From DASSQJ01 sp963772645 (GTDB lineage Bacteria; Actinomycetota; Actinomycetes; Actinomycetales; Dermatophilaceae): DNA of 64,000 nucleotides. The stretch spans positions 186,001 through 250,000 of the forward strand of contig CAVYYD010000005.1 of assembly GCA_963772645.1 (NCBI GenBank), in the 5' to 3' direction. Shown one piece after another: positions 49,471-58,457 of this stretch. A model generated the notes under the pieces. That model saw only the letters and a program-made list of their open reading frames with translations, was not told where the DNA came from and did no database searches. A program made the translations under genes and the position numbers. How positions within the stretch are numbered: position 1 is the stretch's first letter; the number at the start of each line of letters is the position of its first letter.

Positions 49471-49972
49471 CCTCGGCCTCCTTCCCGGCGTCCGCGGGCC
49501 GCACCGTCTTCCGCATGACGAGGGCGTCGACGTCACCGGGCTGGTAGTAGCGGCGTCGGGTGCCGACCGTCACGTACCCCGATGCCGCGTAGAGCCCCAG
49601 CGCGGGGGCGTTGTCGGCGCGCACCTCGAGGACGAGGTGCCGCGCGCCGCGGGTGGTGGCGCGGGCCTCCAGGTCCGCGAGCAGCCCCCGGCCCAGGCCC
49701 GTGCCGCGGCCGGCCGGGGCGACGACGACGGTCATGACGTCGGCGACCTCCCCGCCGTGGTCGAGGCCGCCGTAGCCGAGCAGCGACCCCTGCGGGCCGA
49801 CCGCCACCACGTACTCGCGTCGGGGCCGCCCGGCCAGCTCGGCCCACCACGAGCGCTCCGACCACGCGTCGTCGGGGAAGACCTCGGACTCGAGGGCGGC
49901 CAGCGCGGGCAGGTCGGTCCAGCGGGCCTCGCGGAGCACCGCCACGCCGCCGGCCGCCGTCGCGACGCTCAT
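49463..49972 (-). CDS. rimI: Ribosomal protein alanine N-acetyltransferase RimI-like
   Basis: 169-residue GNAT enzyme. RWTDLPALAALESEVFPDDAWSER is the RimI N-terminal pattern, VADVMTVVVAPAGRGTGLGRGLLADLEA the acetyl-CoA loop (RGxGxG), LEVRADNAPALGLYAASGYVTVGTRRRYYQPGDVDALVMRK the classic RimI C-terminal half. Acetylates the N-terminal Ala of ribosomal protein S18 in E. coli; other targets are known in actinobacteria. Start overlaps the tsaB stop (ATGA), end overlaps tsaD start by 8 nt. The tsaB-rimI-tsaD order is widespread. Confidence 0.95.
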   Translation of the reverse strand: MSVATAAGGVAVLREARWTDLPALAALESEVFPDDAWSERSWWAELAGRPRREYVVAVGPQGSLLGYGGLDHGGEVADVMTVVVAPAGRGTGLGRGLLADLEARATTRGARHLVLEVRADNAPALGLYAASGYVTVGTRRRYYQPGDVDALVMRKTVRPADAGKEAEDA

Positions 49973-50628
49973 GCCCGGCCCCGCTCGGCGGTGGTCAGCG
50001 CGTCCGGGCGTCGCAGGTAGAGCGGCTCGACCGGCATCGGGACGCCCTCGGCGAGCCGGCGCAGCGCGAGCCGGCCGAGGGCCGCGGGGTCGACGTCGAG
50101 CACGTCGTCGCCGGCGACCGGGTGCCCGAGGAGCTCGGGGTGGAGCAGCGGGCCGCGGCCCGCCGTCGGCAGCGCCCGCACCCCCGCCGGGAGGTCGGCG
50201 GGGCGGTCCACCGCCGGGTCGCCGGCGCGCTCCGCCCGCCCGGCGGAGACGCGGTAGCGGGCCCAGTAGACCTCGCGGCGACGGGCGTCGGTGGCGACCA
50301 GGAGGTCCCCGTCGACACCGGCGGCGGCCTGCTCGGCGAGGGCGTCGAGGCTGCACACCCCGTGGACCGGCACCCCGAGGGCGTAGCCCATCGTCACCGC
50401 CGTGACCAGCCCGACCCGCAGCCCGGTGAACGGCCCGGGCCCGGTGCCGACCGCGATGGCGGTGAGCTCCGCCGGGGTGGTCCCGGCGGCGGCGAGCGCG
50501 TCCCGGACGAGCGGGGCGAGCAGCTCGGTCTGGGCGCGGGGGCCGGCGGCGGTGCGGCGCACCGGCTCCCGGCCGTCGCGCAGGACGGCGGCCCCGACCC
50601 GGGAGGTCGAGGTGTCGATCGCGAGCAT
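49969..50628 (-). CDS. tsaB: tRNA t6A synthase subunit TsaB
   Basis: 219 residues. TsaB is the TsaD-like partner without metal site, needed for t6A formation. LAIDTSTSRVGAAVLRDG, VGTGPGPFTGLRVGLVTAVTMGYALGVPVHGVCSLDALA and ATDARRREVYWARYR are typical. Its ATG overlaps the tsaE stop by one base (TGATG), its end overlaps rimI. Confidence 0.96.
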   Translation of the reverse strand: MLAIDTSTSRVGAAVLRDGREPVRRTAAGPRAQTELLAPLVRDALAAAGTTPAELTAIAVGTGPGPFTGLRVGLVTAVTMGYALGVPVHGVCSLDALAEQAAAGVDGDLLVATDARRREVYWARYRVSAGRAERAGDPAVDRPADLPAGVRALPTAGRGPLLHPELLGHPVAGDDVLDVDPAALGRLALRRLAEGVPMPVEPLYLRRPDALTTAERGRA

Positions 50629-51110
50629 CAGCACGGCACGTCCCCGAGGCCGGCGAGGTCCTCGGACGCCCAGCGGCCGCCGAGGCCGGTGACGACGGCG
50701 GCGCGGGCCTCGGTGCCGGGGTCTGCCTCGAGGACGACCTCGAGCCGGTCCTCGGCCAGGCCCTCGGCCAGACCGTGCCCCCACTCCACGACGGTGACGC
50801 TCGCCGCGACCGAGGCGTCGAGGTCGAGGTCGTCGAGCTCGAGGGCACCGGCGATCCGGTAGGCGTCGACGTGGACCAGCGCCGGGCCGTCGACCGTGGA
50901 CGGGTGGACGCGCGCGATGACGAAGGTCGGGGACGTGACCGGCCCGCGGATGCCGAGGCCCTCGCCGATGCCCTGGGTCAGGGTCGTCTTGCCCGCGCCC
51001 AGGCCCCCGGTCAGGACGACGAGGTCTCCGGCCCGCAGCATCCGGCCGAGGGCCGCGCCGAGCCTGCGGGTGTCCTCGGCCGTGGCCAGCTCGAGGCGCC
51101 GGGCGCTCAC
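50628..51110 (-). CDS. tsaE: tRNA t6A synthase ATPase subunit TsaE
   Basis: 160 residues. P-loop ATPase that regulates the TsaBD complex. Walker A TGGLGAGKTTLTQ (G35-T43), TSPTFVIARVHP, HVDAYRI and VVEWGHGLAEGLAEDRLEV, all family signatures. GTG start overlaps the alpha/beta-hydrolase stop (GTGA), stop overlaps tsaB. The very short spacing means equal stoichiometry of the three Tsa subunits is likely. Confidence 0.96.
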   Translation of the reverse strand: MSARRLELATAEDTRRLGAALGRMLRAGDLVVLTGGLGAGKTTLTQGIGEGLGIRGPVTSPTFVIARVHPSTVDGPALVHVDAYRIAGALELDDLDLDASVAASVTVVEWGHGLAEGLAEDRLEVVLEADPGTEARAAVVTGLGGRWASEDLAGLGDVPC

Positions 51111-52252
51111 GACGCCGCCTCGCGGCCGCCCCGGCCCCGCGAGCGCCGCTTCTTCGAGATGTCCTGGATGGTGCGCCGCACCCGCGGCTTGCTCGAGACC
51201 GGCACACCCCCGGCGGCCGCCCGCTGGGCCCGGGCGATGAGCATGAGGATCTGCTGGGTCACCAGCTCGTCGTGCTCGAGCATGACGATGTGGCCGGCGT
51301 CCTGGATCACGACGTGCTCGGCGCCGGGGAGCACCCGGACGATCGCCTCGCTGTGCGACGGCGGGGTGATGAGGTCGCCGGCGCCGTTGAGGACGAGGGT
51401 CTCGACGCCGATGAGCGCCGCGGCGTCGCGGACGAGGTCGAGGCCGTCGATGTCGGGCAGGAACGCCGCCATGACGTCGAACGAGGTCGCGAAGATCATC
51501 TCCGCGACGTGGTCGACCAGCTCGGGGCTCACCGGGCTGCCGAAGGCCCACCGCGCGACCACCGCGTCCTGGACCGTCTTGCCCATCCTTCGCAGAAGGT
51601 TGATGGGGCCGGAGTGGCGGGAGAGGCGGGTGAGGACCCCGGGGCCGAAGGACCCGACGACCCTCCCGGCCGTGCTGCCGATGCCCAGCTCGGTGAGCTC
51701 GTGGCCGCCCGGGCTCGTCGAGATCAGGCCGACCGCGAGGACCCGCTCGCGCACCATCTCCGGGTGCTGGCCGGCGAACGACATGACGGTCATCCCACCC
51801 ATCGAGTGACCGACGAGGACCACCGGGCCGCTCGGGCAGGTGGCCGCGAGGACGGCGTCGAGGTCCCGGCCGAGCTGGGCCACGGTGCACGAGGCGAGGT
51901 CCGGCATCCCCGACTGGCCGTGCCCGCGCTGGTCGTAGGCCACGACCCGGAACCCGGCGTGCAGCAGCGCGCGGCGCTGGAGGAGCCAGCACTCCATCGA
52001 CAGCGCGAAGCCGTGGACGAGCACGACCGTCGGGGCCCGCCCGGAGGGGTGGCGCCGGCCCCGGCTCGCGGTCTCCGGGGCGTCGATCTCGACCCGGAGC
52101 GGCACGCCGTCCTCGGTCGTGACGGTGAGGACCTCGGAGGGCACGTGGGTCCAGCTGCCGGGTGAGCGGGTGGAGCGCAGGCCCGTGCGGGCGCGCCGGA
52201 TCTGCTCGGTGACGGCGCCGGCAGCGGCCCCGAACGGGCTCAGCGGGCTCAC
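51107..52252 (-). CDS. Alpha/beta hydrolase in the tsa/alr operon
   Basis: 381 residues. Nucleophile elbow GHSMGGMTVMSF (Ser near 159), oxyanion region VHGFALSMECW, acid in LNGAGDLITPPS, and His in QDAGHIVMLEHD. The N-terminal about 60 residues and the strongly basic tail KKRRSRGRGGREAAS are additions to the core fold. It sits between alr and tsaE with 4-nt overlaps on both sides; a hydrolase at this place is recurrent in actinobacteria (as known between alr and tsaE homologues). Function unknown; wall or lipid ester hydrolysis is only a guess. Confidence 0.9.
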   Translation of the reverse strand: MSPLSPFGAAAGAVTEQIRRARTGLRSTRSPGSWTHVPSEVLTVTTEDGVPLRVEIDAPETASRGRRHPSGRAPTVVLVHGFALSMECWLLQRRALLHAGFRVVAYDQRGHGQSGMPDLASCTVAQLGRDLDAVLAATCPSGPVVLVGHSMGGMTVMSFAGQHPEMVRERVLAVGLISTSPGGHELTELGIGSTAGRVVGSFGPGVLTRLSRHSGPINLLRRMGKTVQDAVVARWAFGSPVSPELVDHVAEMIFATSFDVMAAFLPDIDGLDLVRDAAALIGVETLVLNGAGDLITPPSHSEAIVRVLPGAEHVVIQDAGHIVMLEHDELVTQQILMLIARAQRAAAGGVPVSSKPRVRRTIQDISKKRRSRGRGGREAAS

Positions 52253-53466
52253 CGGGCCCCGCCCCGGGCCGCTGGACCGGCGGCAGCCGCCGGGTCCCCG
52301 GGCCCCGCCCCGACGACGAGGCGCGGCAGGCGCGGCCCCATCCGGGTGACGATCTCGTAGTTGATGGTGCCCGCCGCCTCCGCCCAGGCCTGGGCGCACG
52401 GCTCCCCGTCCGCGGAGCGGCCGAGGACGGTGACCTCGTCGCCGGCGGCACCCTCGAAGCCGGGGCCGAGGTCGATGACGCACTGGTCCATGCAGACCCG
52501 GCCGGCGACCGTGTGGCGGCGCCCCCGGACCTGCAGCGGCCCCCGGTTTCCGGCATGGCGCGGGATGCCGTCGGCGTAGCCGAGGGGCAGCAGGCCGAGG
52601 ACCGTGTCGCGCTCGGTGGTGTACTCGTGGCCGTAGCTGACGCCCTGGCCCGCCGGCGCCCGCTTGACCAGGGTGAGCCTGGCCGTGACCCGCATCGCCT
52701 CGCGGAGGCCGAAGTGCGCCGGGTCGCCGAGGTCGGGGACCGGCGAGAGCCCGTAGACGGCGAGCCCCGGCCGGACGAGGTCGAAGTGGGCGGCCGGGTT
52801 GGTCAGGGTGGCCGCGGAGTTCGCGAGGTGGCGCAGCCCGGGCCGGACGCCGGCCCGCTCGAGCTCGCCGACGGCCTCGACGAACCGCTCGTGCTGGCGC
52901 AGCACGGTCGGGTGCTGCGGCGCGTCGGCCCACGCGAAGTGCGACCACACGCCGGTGACCTCGACCGCACCCTCGGCCTGGGCCCGGGCGAGGGCGGCGA
53001 CCATCTCCGGCCAGTCGGTGAGCACCCCGCCCCGGCCGAGGCCGGTGTCGACCTTGGCCTGGACCCGGGCGGGCCGTCCCCGCTCCCGGGCGGCCGCGAG
53101 GACCGCCTCGAGGCTCCACGCGCTGCCGACCGTGACGTCGATGCCGGCGTCGACCGCCCGGCCGACGTCGGCCTGCGGCGGGAAGATCCAGGTCAGCAGC
53201 GGGGCGTCGACCCCGCCAGCCCGCAGCGCCAGCGCCTCATCCATCTGGGCGACGCCGAGCCACGAGGCGCCGCCGGCGAGGGCGGCACGGGCGGCGGTGA
53301 GCAGCCCGTGGCCGTACGCGTCGCCCTTGACGACGGCCATGACCGCCGCCGGGGCGGCGTGCCGGAGGAGCGCGGCGACGTTGTCGCGGATCGCCCCGGC
53401 GTCGATGGTGACCCATGCGGAGGCACCCGCGGGCACGGGTGACGGGGTGGTGGGCGGGGTGGTCAT
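52249..53466 (-). CDS. alr: Alanine racemase
   Basis: 405-residue PLP enzyme making D-alanine for peptidoglycan. PLP Lys47 in AVVKGDAYGHG, PLP barrel NSAATLTNPAAHFDLVRPGLAVYGL, catalytic Tyr in GQGVSYGHEYTT, and C-terminal beta-domain VAGRVCMDQCVIDLGP. Ends with an Ala/Gly-rich tail. ATG 53466 has TAGACT (minus 53482-53477) 10 nt upstream, so an internal promoter in the operon is possible. Overlaps the hydrolase by 4 nt. Confidence 0.97.
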   Translation of the reverse strand: MTTPPTTPSPVPAGASAWVTIDAGAIRDNVAALLRHAAPAAVMAVVKGDAYGHGLLTAARAALAGGASWLGVAQMDEALALRAGGVDAPLLTWIFPPQADVGRAVDAGIDVTVGSAWSLEAVLAAARERGRPARVQAKVDTGLGRGGVLTDWPEMVAALARAQAEGAVEVTGVWSHFAWADAPQHPTVLRQHERFVEAVGELERAGVRPGLRHLANSAATLTNPAAHFDLVRPGLAVYGLSPVPDLGDPAHFGLREAMRVTARLTLVKRAPAGQGVSYGHEYTTERDTVLGLLPLGYADGIPRHAGNRGPLQVRGRRHTVAGRVCMDQCVIDLGPGFEGAAGDEVTVLGRSADGEPCAQAWAEAAGTINYEIVTRMGPRLPRLVVGAGPGDPAAAAGPAARGGAR

Positions 53467-53541
53467 GGGCCGGATCAGTCTAGGCGGCGCCCGGTCTCGA
53501 GCGGATGCTGGTCAGCCGGCGAGCCGCGAGGGCCGTACCGG

Positions 53542-54995
53542 TCAGCGGGCGAGCAGCGCGGCGACCGTGCCGGGCAGCGCGCGAGCCACGCGAGCGCACG
53601 CACCGGTCCGCCGCCCGAGGCCCGGTCGGCGGCCACCCCGTGGACGAGCGCCCCGAGGGCCCCCGCCACGTCCGGGGCGAGCCCTGCGGCGAGGAGGGTG
53701 CCGAGCAGCCCGGCGAGCACGTCGCCGGCCCCGGCGGTGGCCAGCCAGGCCGGGGCGTCGGCCTGTGACCACACCACCACCCCCTCCCCCGGCGGCACGA
53801 CGAGGGTCGTCGAGCCCTTGAGCAGCACGGTGGCGCCGGAGGCCTCGGCGAGCCGGCGGGCGTGCTCGAGCGGGGCGCCCTCGACCGCGGACCGCTCGAC
53901 GTCCTGCCCGGTCAGCCGGCCGAGCAGCCGGGCGGCCTCGCCGGCGTGCGGGGTGAGCAGCGTGGCCCGACCCGCCCGGGTGCGCAGCACCGCCGGGTCG
54001 AGCAGGTCCAGGCCGCCGGCGTCGACGACCACCGGCTCCGCGCCGGCCAGCGCCTCGCGGGCCGCCTCCAGCTGCGCCGAGGCCCCGGGCGCCCGCGACC
54101 CGGTGTCGAGCCCCGGCCCGACCACCCAGGCCTCCACCCGCCCGACGCCGTGGACCGCCTCCGGCACCTGTGCCCGGACGAGCCCCTCGGGGGTCGGGGT
54201 GCCGACGTAGCGCACCATCCCGGCACCGGACTCGACCGCGGCGGTGACCGAGAGCAGGGCCGCCCCGGTGAACGACTCGCCGCCGGCCACGACCCCGAGG
54301 ACCCCGCGCGAGTACTTGTCGTCGCCGGGCCCCGGCACCGGCCACAGCCGGGCCACGTCGTCGTGGTCCAGGCGCCGCACCACCGGGCGCTCGCCGACGG
54401 TGAGGCCGATGTCGACGACGGTGAGCACCCCGCAGGCCTGCTCGGTCGGTGGCAGGAGGTGGACCGGCTTGGGGACCGAGAAGGTGACGGTCTCGTCGGC
54501 CAGGACGCCGTCGGGGTCGAGCACCGCGCCGGCCGGGTCCTGCCCGGAGGGCAGGTCGACGGCGAGGACGTACGCCGAGTCTGGGACCGCGCCGACCCAC
54601 GCGGCGGCCCAGTCCGGCAGCCCGGGGCGGGCCCCGATCCCGAGGACCCCGTCGAGGACCACGTCCGCCTCGGCGAGCAGCCCGGCGTCGGTCCCGAGCA
54701 CGACGCCGGCCTCCTCGGCGGCGGCGCGGGCCCCGTCGTGGACCGGGCCGTGGTGGACGGCCGCGGCGGCGTACCCCGAGGCCGCGAGCCGAGCGGTGGC
54801 GTAGAGCGCGTCGGCCCCGTTGTTGCCCGGTCCGACGAGCGCGGCGACGCTCGTGCCGCCGCGCTCCTCGAGCCTGGCGGCGGCGACGGCGGCCAGGCCC
54901 TCGACCGCCCGGGCCATCAGCTCGCCCTCCTCGAGGGTGGCCATGAGGGCCTCCTCGGCGGCGTAGACGTCCGCGGTGGCGTAGGCCTCGATCAC
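53542..54995 (-). CDS. nnr: Bifunctional NAD(P)H-hydrate epimerase/dehydratase (3' frameshift)
   Basis: Repairs damaged NAD(P)H hydrates. N-terminal YjeF epimerase domain (LVGPGNNGADALYATARLAASGY; VLDGVLGIG; LPSGQDPAGA) and C-terminal dehydratase (LGVVAGGESFTGAALLSVTAAVESGAGMVRYVGT; VVVDAGGLDLL; LLTPHAGEAARLLG; WLATAGAGDVLAGLLGTLLAAG). The end should read VRALxVARALPGTVAALLAR with TGA at 53542, but the given frame turns into ALAWLARCPARS because one base is missing at about 53589/53590. Read through, the frame would end at 53475. GTG 54995 overlaps acpS stop (GTGA). Confidence 0.92.
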
Positions 54996-55357
54996 GGAGG
55001 GCTCCCTTCACGCTCGGCGACGACGACGGCGGAGGCGACCCCGGCGTCATGGGACAGCGAGACGTGCAGCGCGCCGATGCCGAGCGCCGCCACCCGGGCC
55101 GCGACGGTTCCGCGCACCTCGAGGTGGGGCCGGCCGTCCGGGCCGCGGCGCACCTCGGCGTCCTGCCAGTGCATGCCCGCGGGCGCGCCCAGCGCCTTGG
55201 CCAGCGCTTCCTTGGCGGCGAACCGGGCGGCCAGCGAGTTCAGCGGCAGCGTCCGCTCGTCGGGGGTGAACAGCCGCTCGCGCAGCGCCGGGGTGCGGTC
55301 GAGGGTGGCGCCGAAGCGCTCGACGTCGACGACGTCGATGCCGACCCCCGCGATCAC
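54992..55357 (-). CDS. acpS: Holo-acyl-carrier-protein synthase AcpS
   Basis: 121 residues. Transfers phosphopantetheine from CoA to carrier proteins. Motif GVGIDVVDVERF (Asp8 of the magnesium site) and FAAKEALAKALGAP (Glu) are intact; LHVSLSHDAGVASAVVVAE closes the fold. Length is standard. GTG start; the stop overlaps nnr GTG by 4 nt. 60 nt after glmS. Confidence 0.96.
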   Translation of the reverse strand: MIAGVGIDVVDVERFGATLDRTPALRERLFTPDERTLPLNSLAARFAAKEALAKALGAPAGMHWQDAEVRRGPDGRPHLEVRGTVAARVAALGIGALHVSLSHDAGVASAVVVAEREGSPP

Positions 55358-55417
55358 CGCCGCACCGCCGTCACGGGGCGGGGCGCCCGCGCGCCGGCCG
55401 GGCCGCGCGGCCGGCGC

Positions 55418-57277
55418 TCACTCGACGGTGACACTCTTGGCCAGGTTGCGCGGCTGGTCGACGTCGAGGCCCTTCGCGCTCGCCAGGTGCAGCGCGAAGA
55501 CCTGCAGCGGAACGACCGAGAGCAGCGGCGCGAGCATCGGCGAGCACTGCGGGATGCGGATGACCTCGCTGGCGAACGGCACGACGTCCTCGTCGCCGTC
55601 GTGGGCGATGACGATGGTGCGCGCCCCGCGGGCCCGGACCTCCTGGATGTTGGAGACCACCTTCTTGTGCAGGTCGTGCGGGGCGTCGGGGCTGGGGACG
55701 ACGACGAACACCGGCTGGCCGGGCTCGATGAGGGCGATCGGCCCGTGCTTGAGCTCGCCGCCGGCGAAGCCCTCGGCGTGGATGTACGCGAGCTCCTTGA
55801 GCTTCAGGGCCCCCTCGAGCGCCACCGGGTAGCCGACGTTGCGGCCGAGGAAGAGGACCGACCGCGAGTCGGCCATGAAGTGGGCCATCTCGACGACCCG
55901 GTCCATCCGGCCGAGCAGGTCCTGGACCCGCTCGGGCATCTCCCGCAGCTCGGTCATGACGCTCTTGGGGTCGTCGGCGAACGGCCCGCCGCGCAGCTGG
56001 GCGAGGTAGAGGCCCAGGACGTAGCAGGCGGTGATCTGGGCGAGGAAAGCCTTCGTCGACGCGACCGCGACCTCCGGCCCGGCGTGCGTGTAGAGGACGG
56101 CGTCGGACTCGCGAGGGATCGTCGACCCGTGCGTGTTGCAGACGGCCAGGGTCAGGGCGCCGAGGTCGTGGGCGTGCTTGACGGCCATGAGGGTGTCCAT
56201 CGTCTCCCCGGACTGGCTGATGGACACCACGAGGGTGCGCCCGTCGACGATCGGGTCGCAGTAGCGGAACTCGTGGGCCAGGGCCACCTCGACCGGGATC
56301 CGGGTCCAGTGCTCGAGCGCGTACTTCGCGACCATCCCGGCGTAGGCCGCGGTGCCGCAGGCGACGACGGTGATCCGGTCGACCGCGCGCAGCCGGTCCT
56401 CGGAGATCCTCAGCTCGTCGAGGACGAGCTCGCCGTCGTCCTTGGTCCGCCCGAGCAGGGTGTCGGCGACGGCGTGCGGCTGCTCGTTGATCTCCTTCTC
56501 CATGAAGGTCGCGTAGCCGCCCTTCTCGGCCGCGGACGCGTCCCAGGTGACCTCGTAGGCCTTGCCCTGGGCGGGACGGCCGTCGAAGCCGATGACCTCG
56601 TGACGGTCGGCCGTGATCGTGACGATCTGGTCCTGGCCGAGCTCGAGGGCGTGCCGGGTGTGGCCGATGAAGGCGGCCACGTCGCTGCCGAGGAAGTTCT
56701 CGCCGTCGCCGAGCCCGACGACGAGCGGGCTGTTCCGGCGCGCGCCGACGACGACGCCGGGGCTGTCGGCGTGCACCGCGAGGAGGGTGAAGGCCCCCTC
56801 GAGGCGGGCCACCGCCGCCCGCATCGCGGTCGTGAGGTCGCCGCAGCGGTCGTACTCGCGGCCGAGGAGCTTGGCCGCGACCTCGGTGTCGGTCTCGGAC
56901 TCGAACTCGAGCCCGGTGGCGAGCAGCTCCTTCTTCAGCTGGTGGAAGTTCTCGATGATCCCGTTGTGGATCAGGGCCAGGCGGCCGCCCGCGCCACCGC
57001 GGTGCGGGTGGGCGTTGCCGTCGGTGGGGCCACCGTGGGTGGCCCACCGGGTGTGGCCGATCGCCGTGCGGGAGCGCGGCAGCGGGCGGGCCTCGAGCTC
57101 GGCCCGCAGGTTCTGCAGCTTGCCGGCCCGCTTGACGGACGAGATGCCCCGGTCGGTGATGAGCGCCACGCCCGCCGAGTCGTACCCGCGGTACTCCAGC
57201 CGGGTCAGGCCCTCCATGACGACGTCCAGGGCCCGGCCGTCCGTGGTCCGGCCGACGTAGCCGACGATTCCGCACAT
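55418..57277 (-). CDS. glmS: Glucosamine-6-phosphate synthase
   Basis: 619 residues. Isomerising amidotransferase, fructose-6-P and glutamine to GlcN-6-P, entry to UDP-GlcNAc. Class-II GATase with nucleophile C2 (MCGIVGYVGR, YRGYDSAGVAL, HTRWATHGGPTDGNAHPH), then two SIS domains (VACGTAAYAGM; SISQSGETMDTLMAV) and C-terminal LAKSVTVE. First gene of the operon. TACGCT 7 nt before ATG 57277 lies inside a palindrome. No glmS ribozyme is visible; the leader is essentially absent. Confidence 0.97.
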   Translation of the reverse strand: MCGIVGYVGRTTDGRALDVVMEGLTRLEYRGYDSAGVALITDRGISSVKRAGKLQNLRAELEARPLPRSRTAIGHTRWATHGGPTDGNAHPHRGGAGGRLALIHNGIIENFHQLKKELLATGLEFESETDTEVAAKLLGREYDRCGDLTTAMRAAVARLEGAFTLLAVHADSPGVVVGARRNSPLVVGLGDGENFLGSDVAAFIGHTRHALELGQDQIVTITADRHEVIGFDGRPAQGKAYEVTWDASAAEKGGYATFMEKEINEQPHAVADTLLGRTKDDGELVLDELRISEDRLRAVDRITVVACGTAAYAGMVAKYALEHWTRIPVEVALAHEFRYCDPIVDGRTLVVSISQSGETMDTLMAVKHAHDLGALTLAVCNTHGSTIPRESDAVLYTHAGPEVAVASTKAFLAQITACYVLGLYLAQLRGGPFADDPKSVMTELREMPERVQDLLGRMDRVVEMAHFMADSRSVLFLGRNVGYPVALEGALKLKELAYIHAEGFAGGELKHGPIALIEPGQPVFVVVPSPDAPHDLHKKVVSNIQEVRARGARTIVIAHDGDEDVVPFASEVIRIPQCSPMLAPLLSVVPLQVFALHLASAKGLDVDQPRNLAKSVTVE

Positions 57278-57282
57278 GCCGG

Positions 57283-57298
57283 CCAGCGTAGACGCTGG
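57283..57298. promoter_or_regulatory. glmS -10 element inside a 7-bp palindrome
   Basis: CCAGCGT-AG-ACGCTGG, perfect arms. On the minus strand it contains TACGCT, ending 7 nt before glmS ATG, so a regulator could occlude the promoter here. Confidence 0.45.
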
Positions 57299-57426
57299 GC
57301 GGTCACCGGCCCGACTCCGCGCGGCGCCCCCCCACAGCCCCGCAGGGGGGCCGGCCGGGGGTGGGCGCCCGCAGCGGGCGGCGGGTCCGTCCGCCGTGCC
57401 GGGCACCTGGCCCGGGCGGATGCGCC

Positions 57427-58422
57427 ATGATGGCGGACGTGACCGCGGCGGACCAGGCGCTCGCACGTCTCGGGCTCGACGAGCCCGGCGTGGCCCCCAC
57501 CCCGTACGTCGACCTCGACCGCCGCGCGTGGTCCCGGCTGCGCGAGAACCACCCGATGAGCCTGACCCAGGACGACATCGCGCGTCTGCGCGGCCTGGGC
57601 GACCGGCTCGACCTGCGCGAGGTCGAGGACGTCTACCTCCCGCTCTCCCGCCTGCTCCACTTCTACGTGGAGGCCGTCCACGGCCTCCGGCTCGCGACCA
57701 GCGAGTTCCTCGGCGAGCGCCCGACCCGGGTCCCGTTCGTCGTCGGCGTCGCCGGCTCGGTGGCCGTCGGCAAGTCGACCACGGCCCGCATCCTGCGCGA
57801 GCTGATGAGCCGCTGGCCGCACACGCCACGGGTCGAGCTCGTGACGACCGACGGGTTCCTCCACGCCAACGCCGAGCTCGAGAGCCGGAACCTGATGCAG
57901 CGCAAGGGCTTCCCCGAGTCCTACGACCGCCGTGCGCTGCTCCGGTTCGTCGCCGACGTCAAGTCGGGGATGCCGGTCGTCAGGGCGCCGGTGTACTCCC
58001 ACCTCACCTACGACGTCCTCGACGAGGTCGTCGCGGTGCGCAAGCCCGACGTCCTCATCGTCGAGGGCCTCAACGTCCTGCAACCGCCCGGGGTCCGCCC
58101 GGACGGCTCCAGCACCGGGGCCATCTCCGACTACTTCGACTTCTCGGTCTACGTCGACGCCCCCGTCGAGGACATCCGGCGCTGGTACGTCGAGCGCTTC
58201 CTGCGCCTGCGCGAGACGGCGTTCGCCGACCCGCAGTCGTACTTCCACCGCTACGCCGAGCTCAGCGACGCGCAGGCCGCGGCGACGGCGGCCTCGATCT
58301 GGGAGTCGATCAACGAGCCCAACCTCGTCGAGAACATCCTCCCGACCCGGGAGCGGGCCACCCTCGTGCTCACCAAGGGCGCCGACCACGCGGTCACCGG
58401 CATCCGGCTGCGCAAGATCTAG
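57427..58422 (+). CDS. coaA: Type I pantothenate kinase
   Basis: 331 residues. First committed step of CoA synthesis. Walker A GVAGSVAVGKSTTARIL, TTDGFLHANAELESRNLMQRKGFPESYDRRALLRF, PVYSHLTYDV and the C-terminal ESINEPNLVENILPTRERATLVLTKGADH are intact. Start is ATG 57427 or the adjacent ATG 57430 (MADVTAADQ). Divergent from glmS across a 149-nt gap. Confidence 0.96.
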   Translation: MMADVTAADQALARLGLDEPGVAPTPYVDLDRRAWSRLRENHPMSLTQDDIARLRGLGDRLDLREVEDVYLPLSRLLHFYVEAVHGLRLATSEFLGERPTRVPFVVGVAGSVAVGKSTTARILRELMSRWPHTPRVELVTTDGFLHANAELESRNLMQRKGFPESYDRRALLRFVADVKSGMPVVRAPVYSHLTYDVLDEVVAVRKPDVLIVEGLNVLQPPGVRPDGSSTGAISDYFDFSVYVDAPVEDIRRWYVERFLRLRETAFADPQSYFHRYAELSDAQAAATAASIWESINEPNLVENILPTRERATLVLTKGADHAVTGIRLRKI

Positions 58423-58457
58423 GAGGGCCCCGGCCGGGCGGCGCGGGGCGTGGCCGG

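Noticed and set aside
55358..55417. glmS ribozyme or riboswitch near glmS
   Set aside because: glmS appears leaderless; no leader long enough for a ribozyme exists upstream, and the 60-nt gap after it shows no structure of that type.
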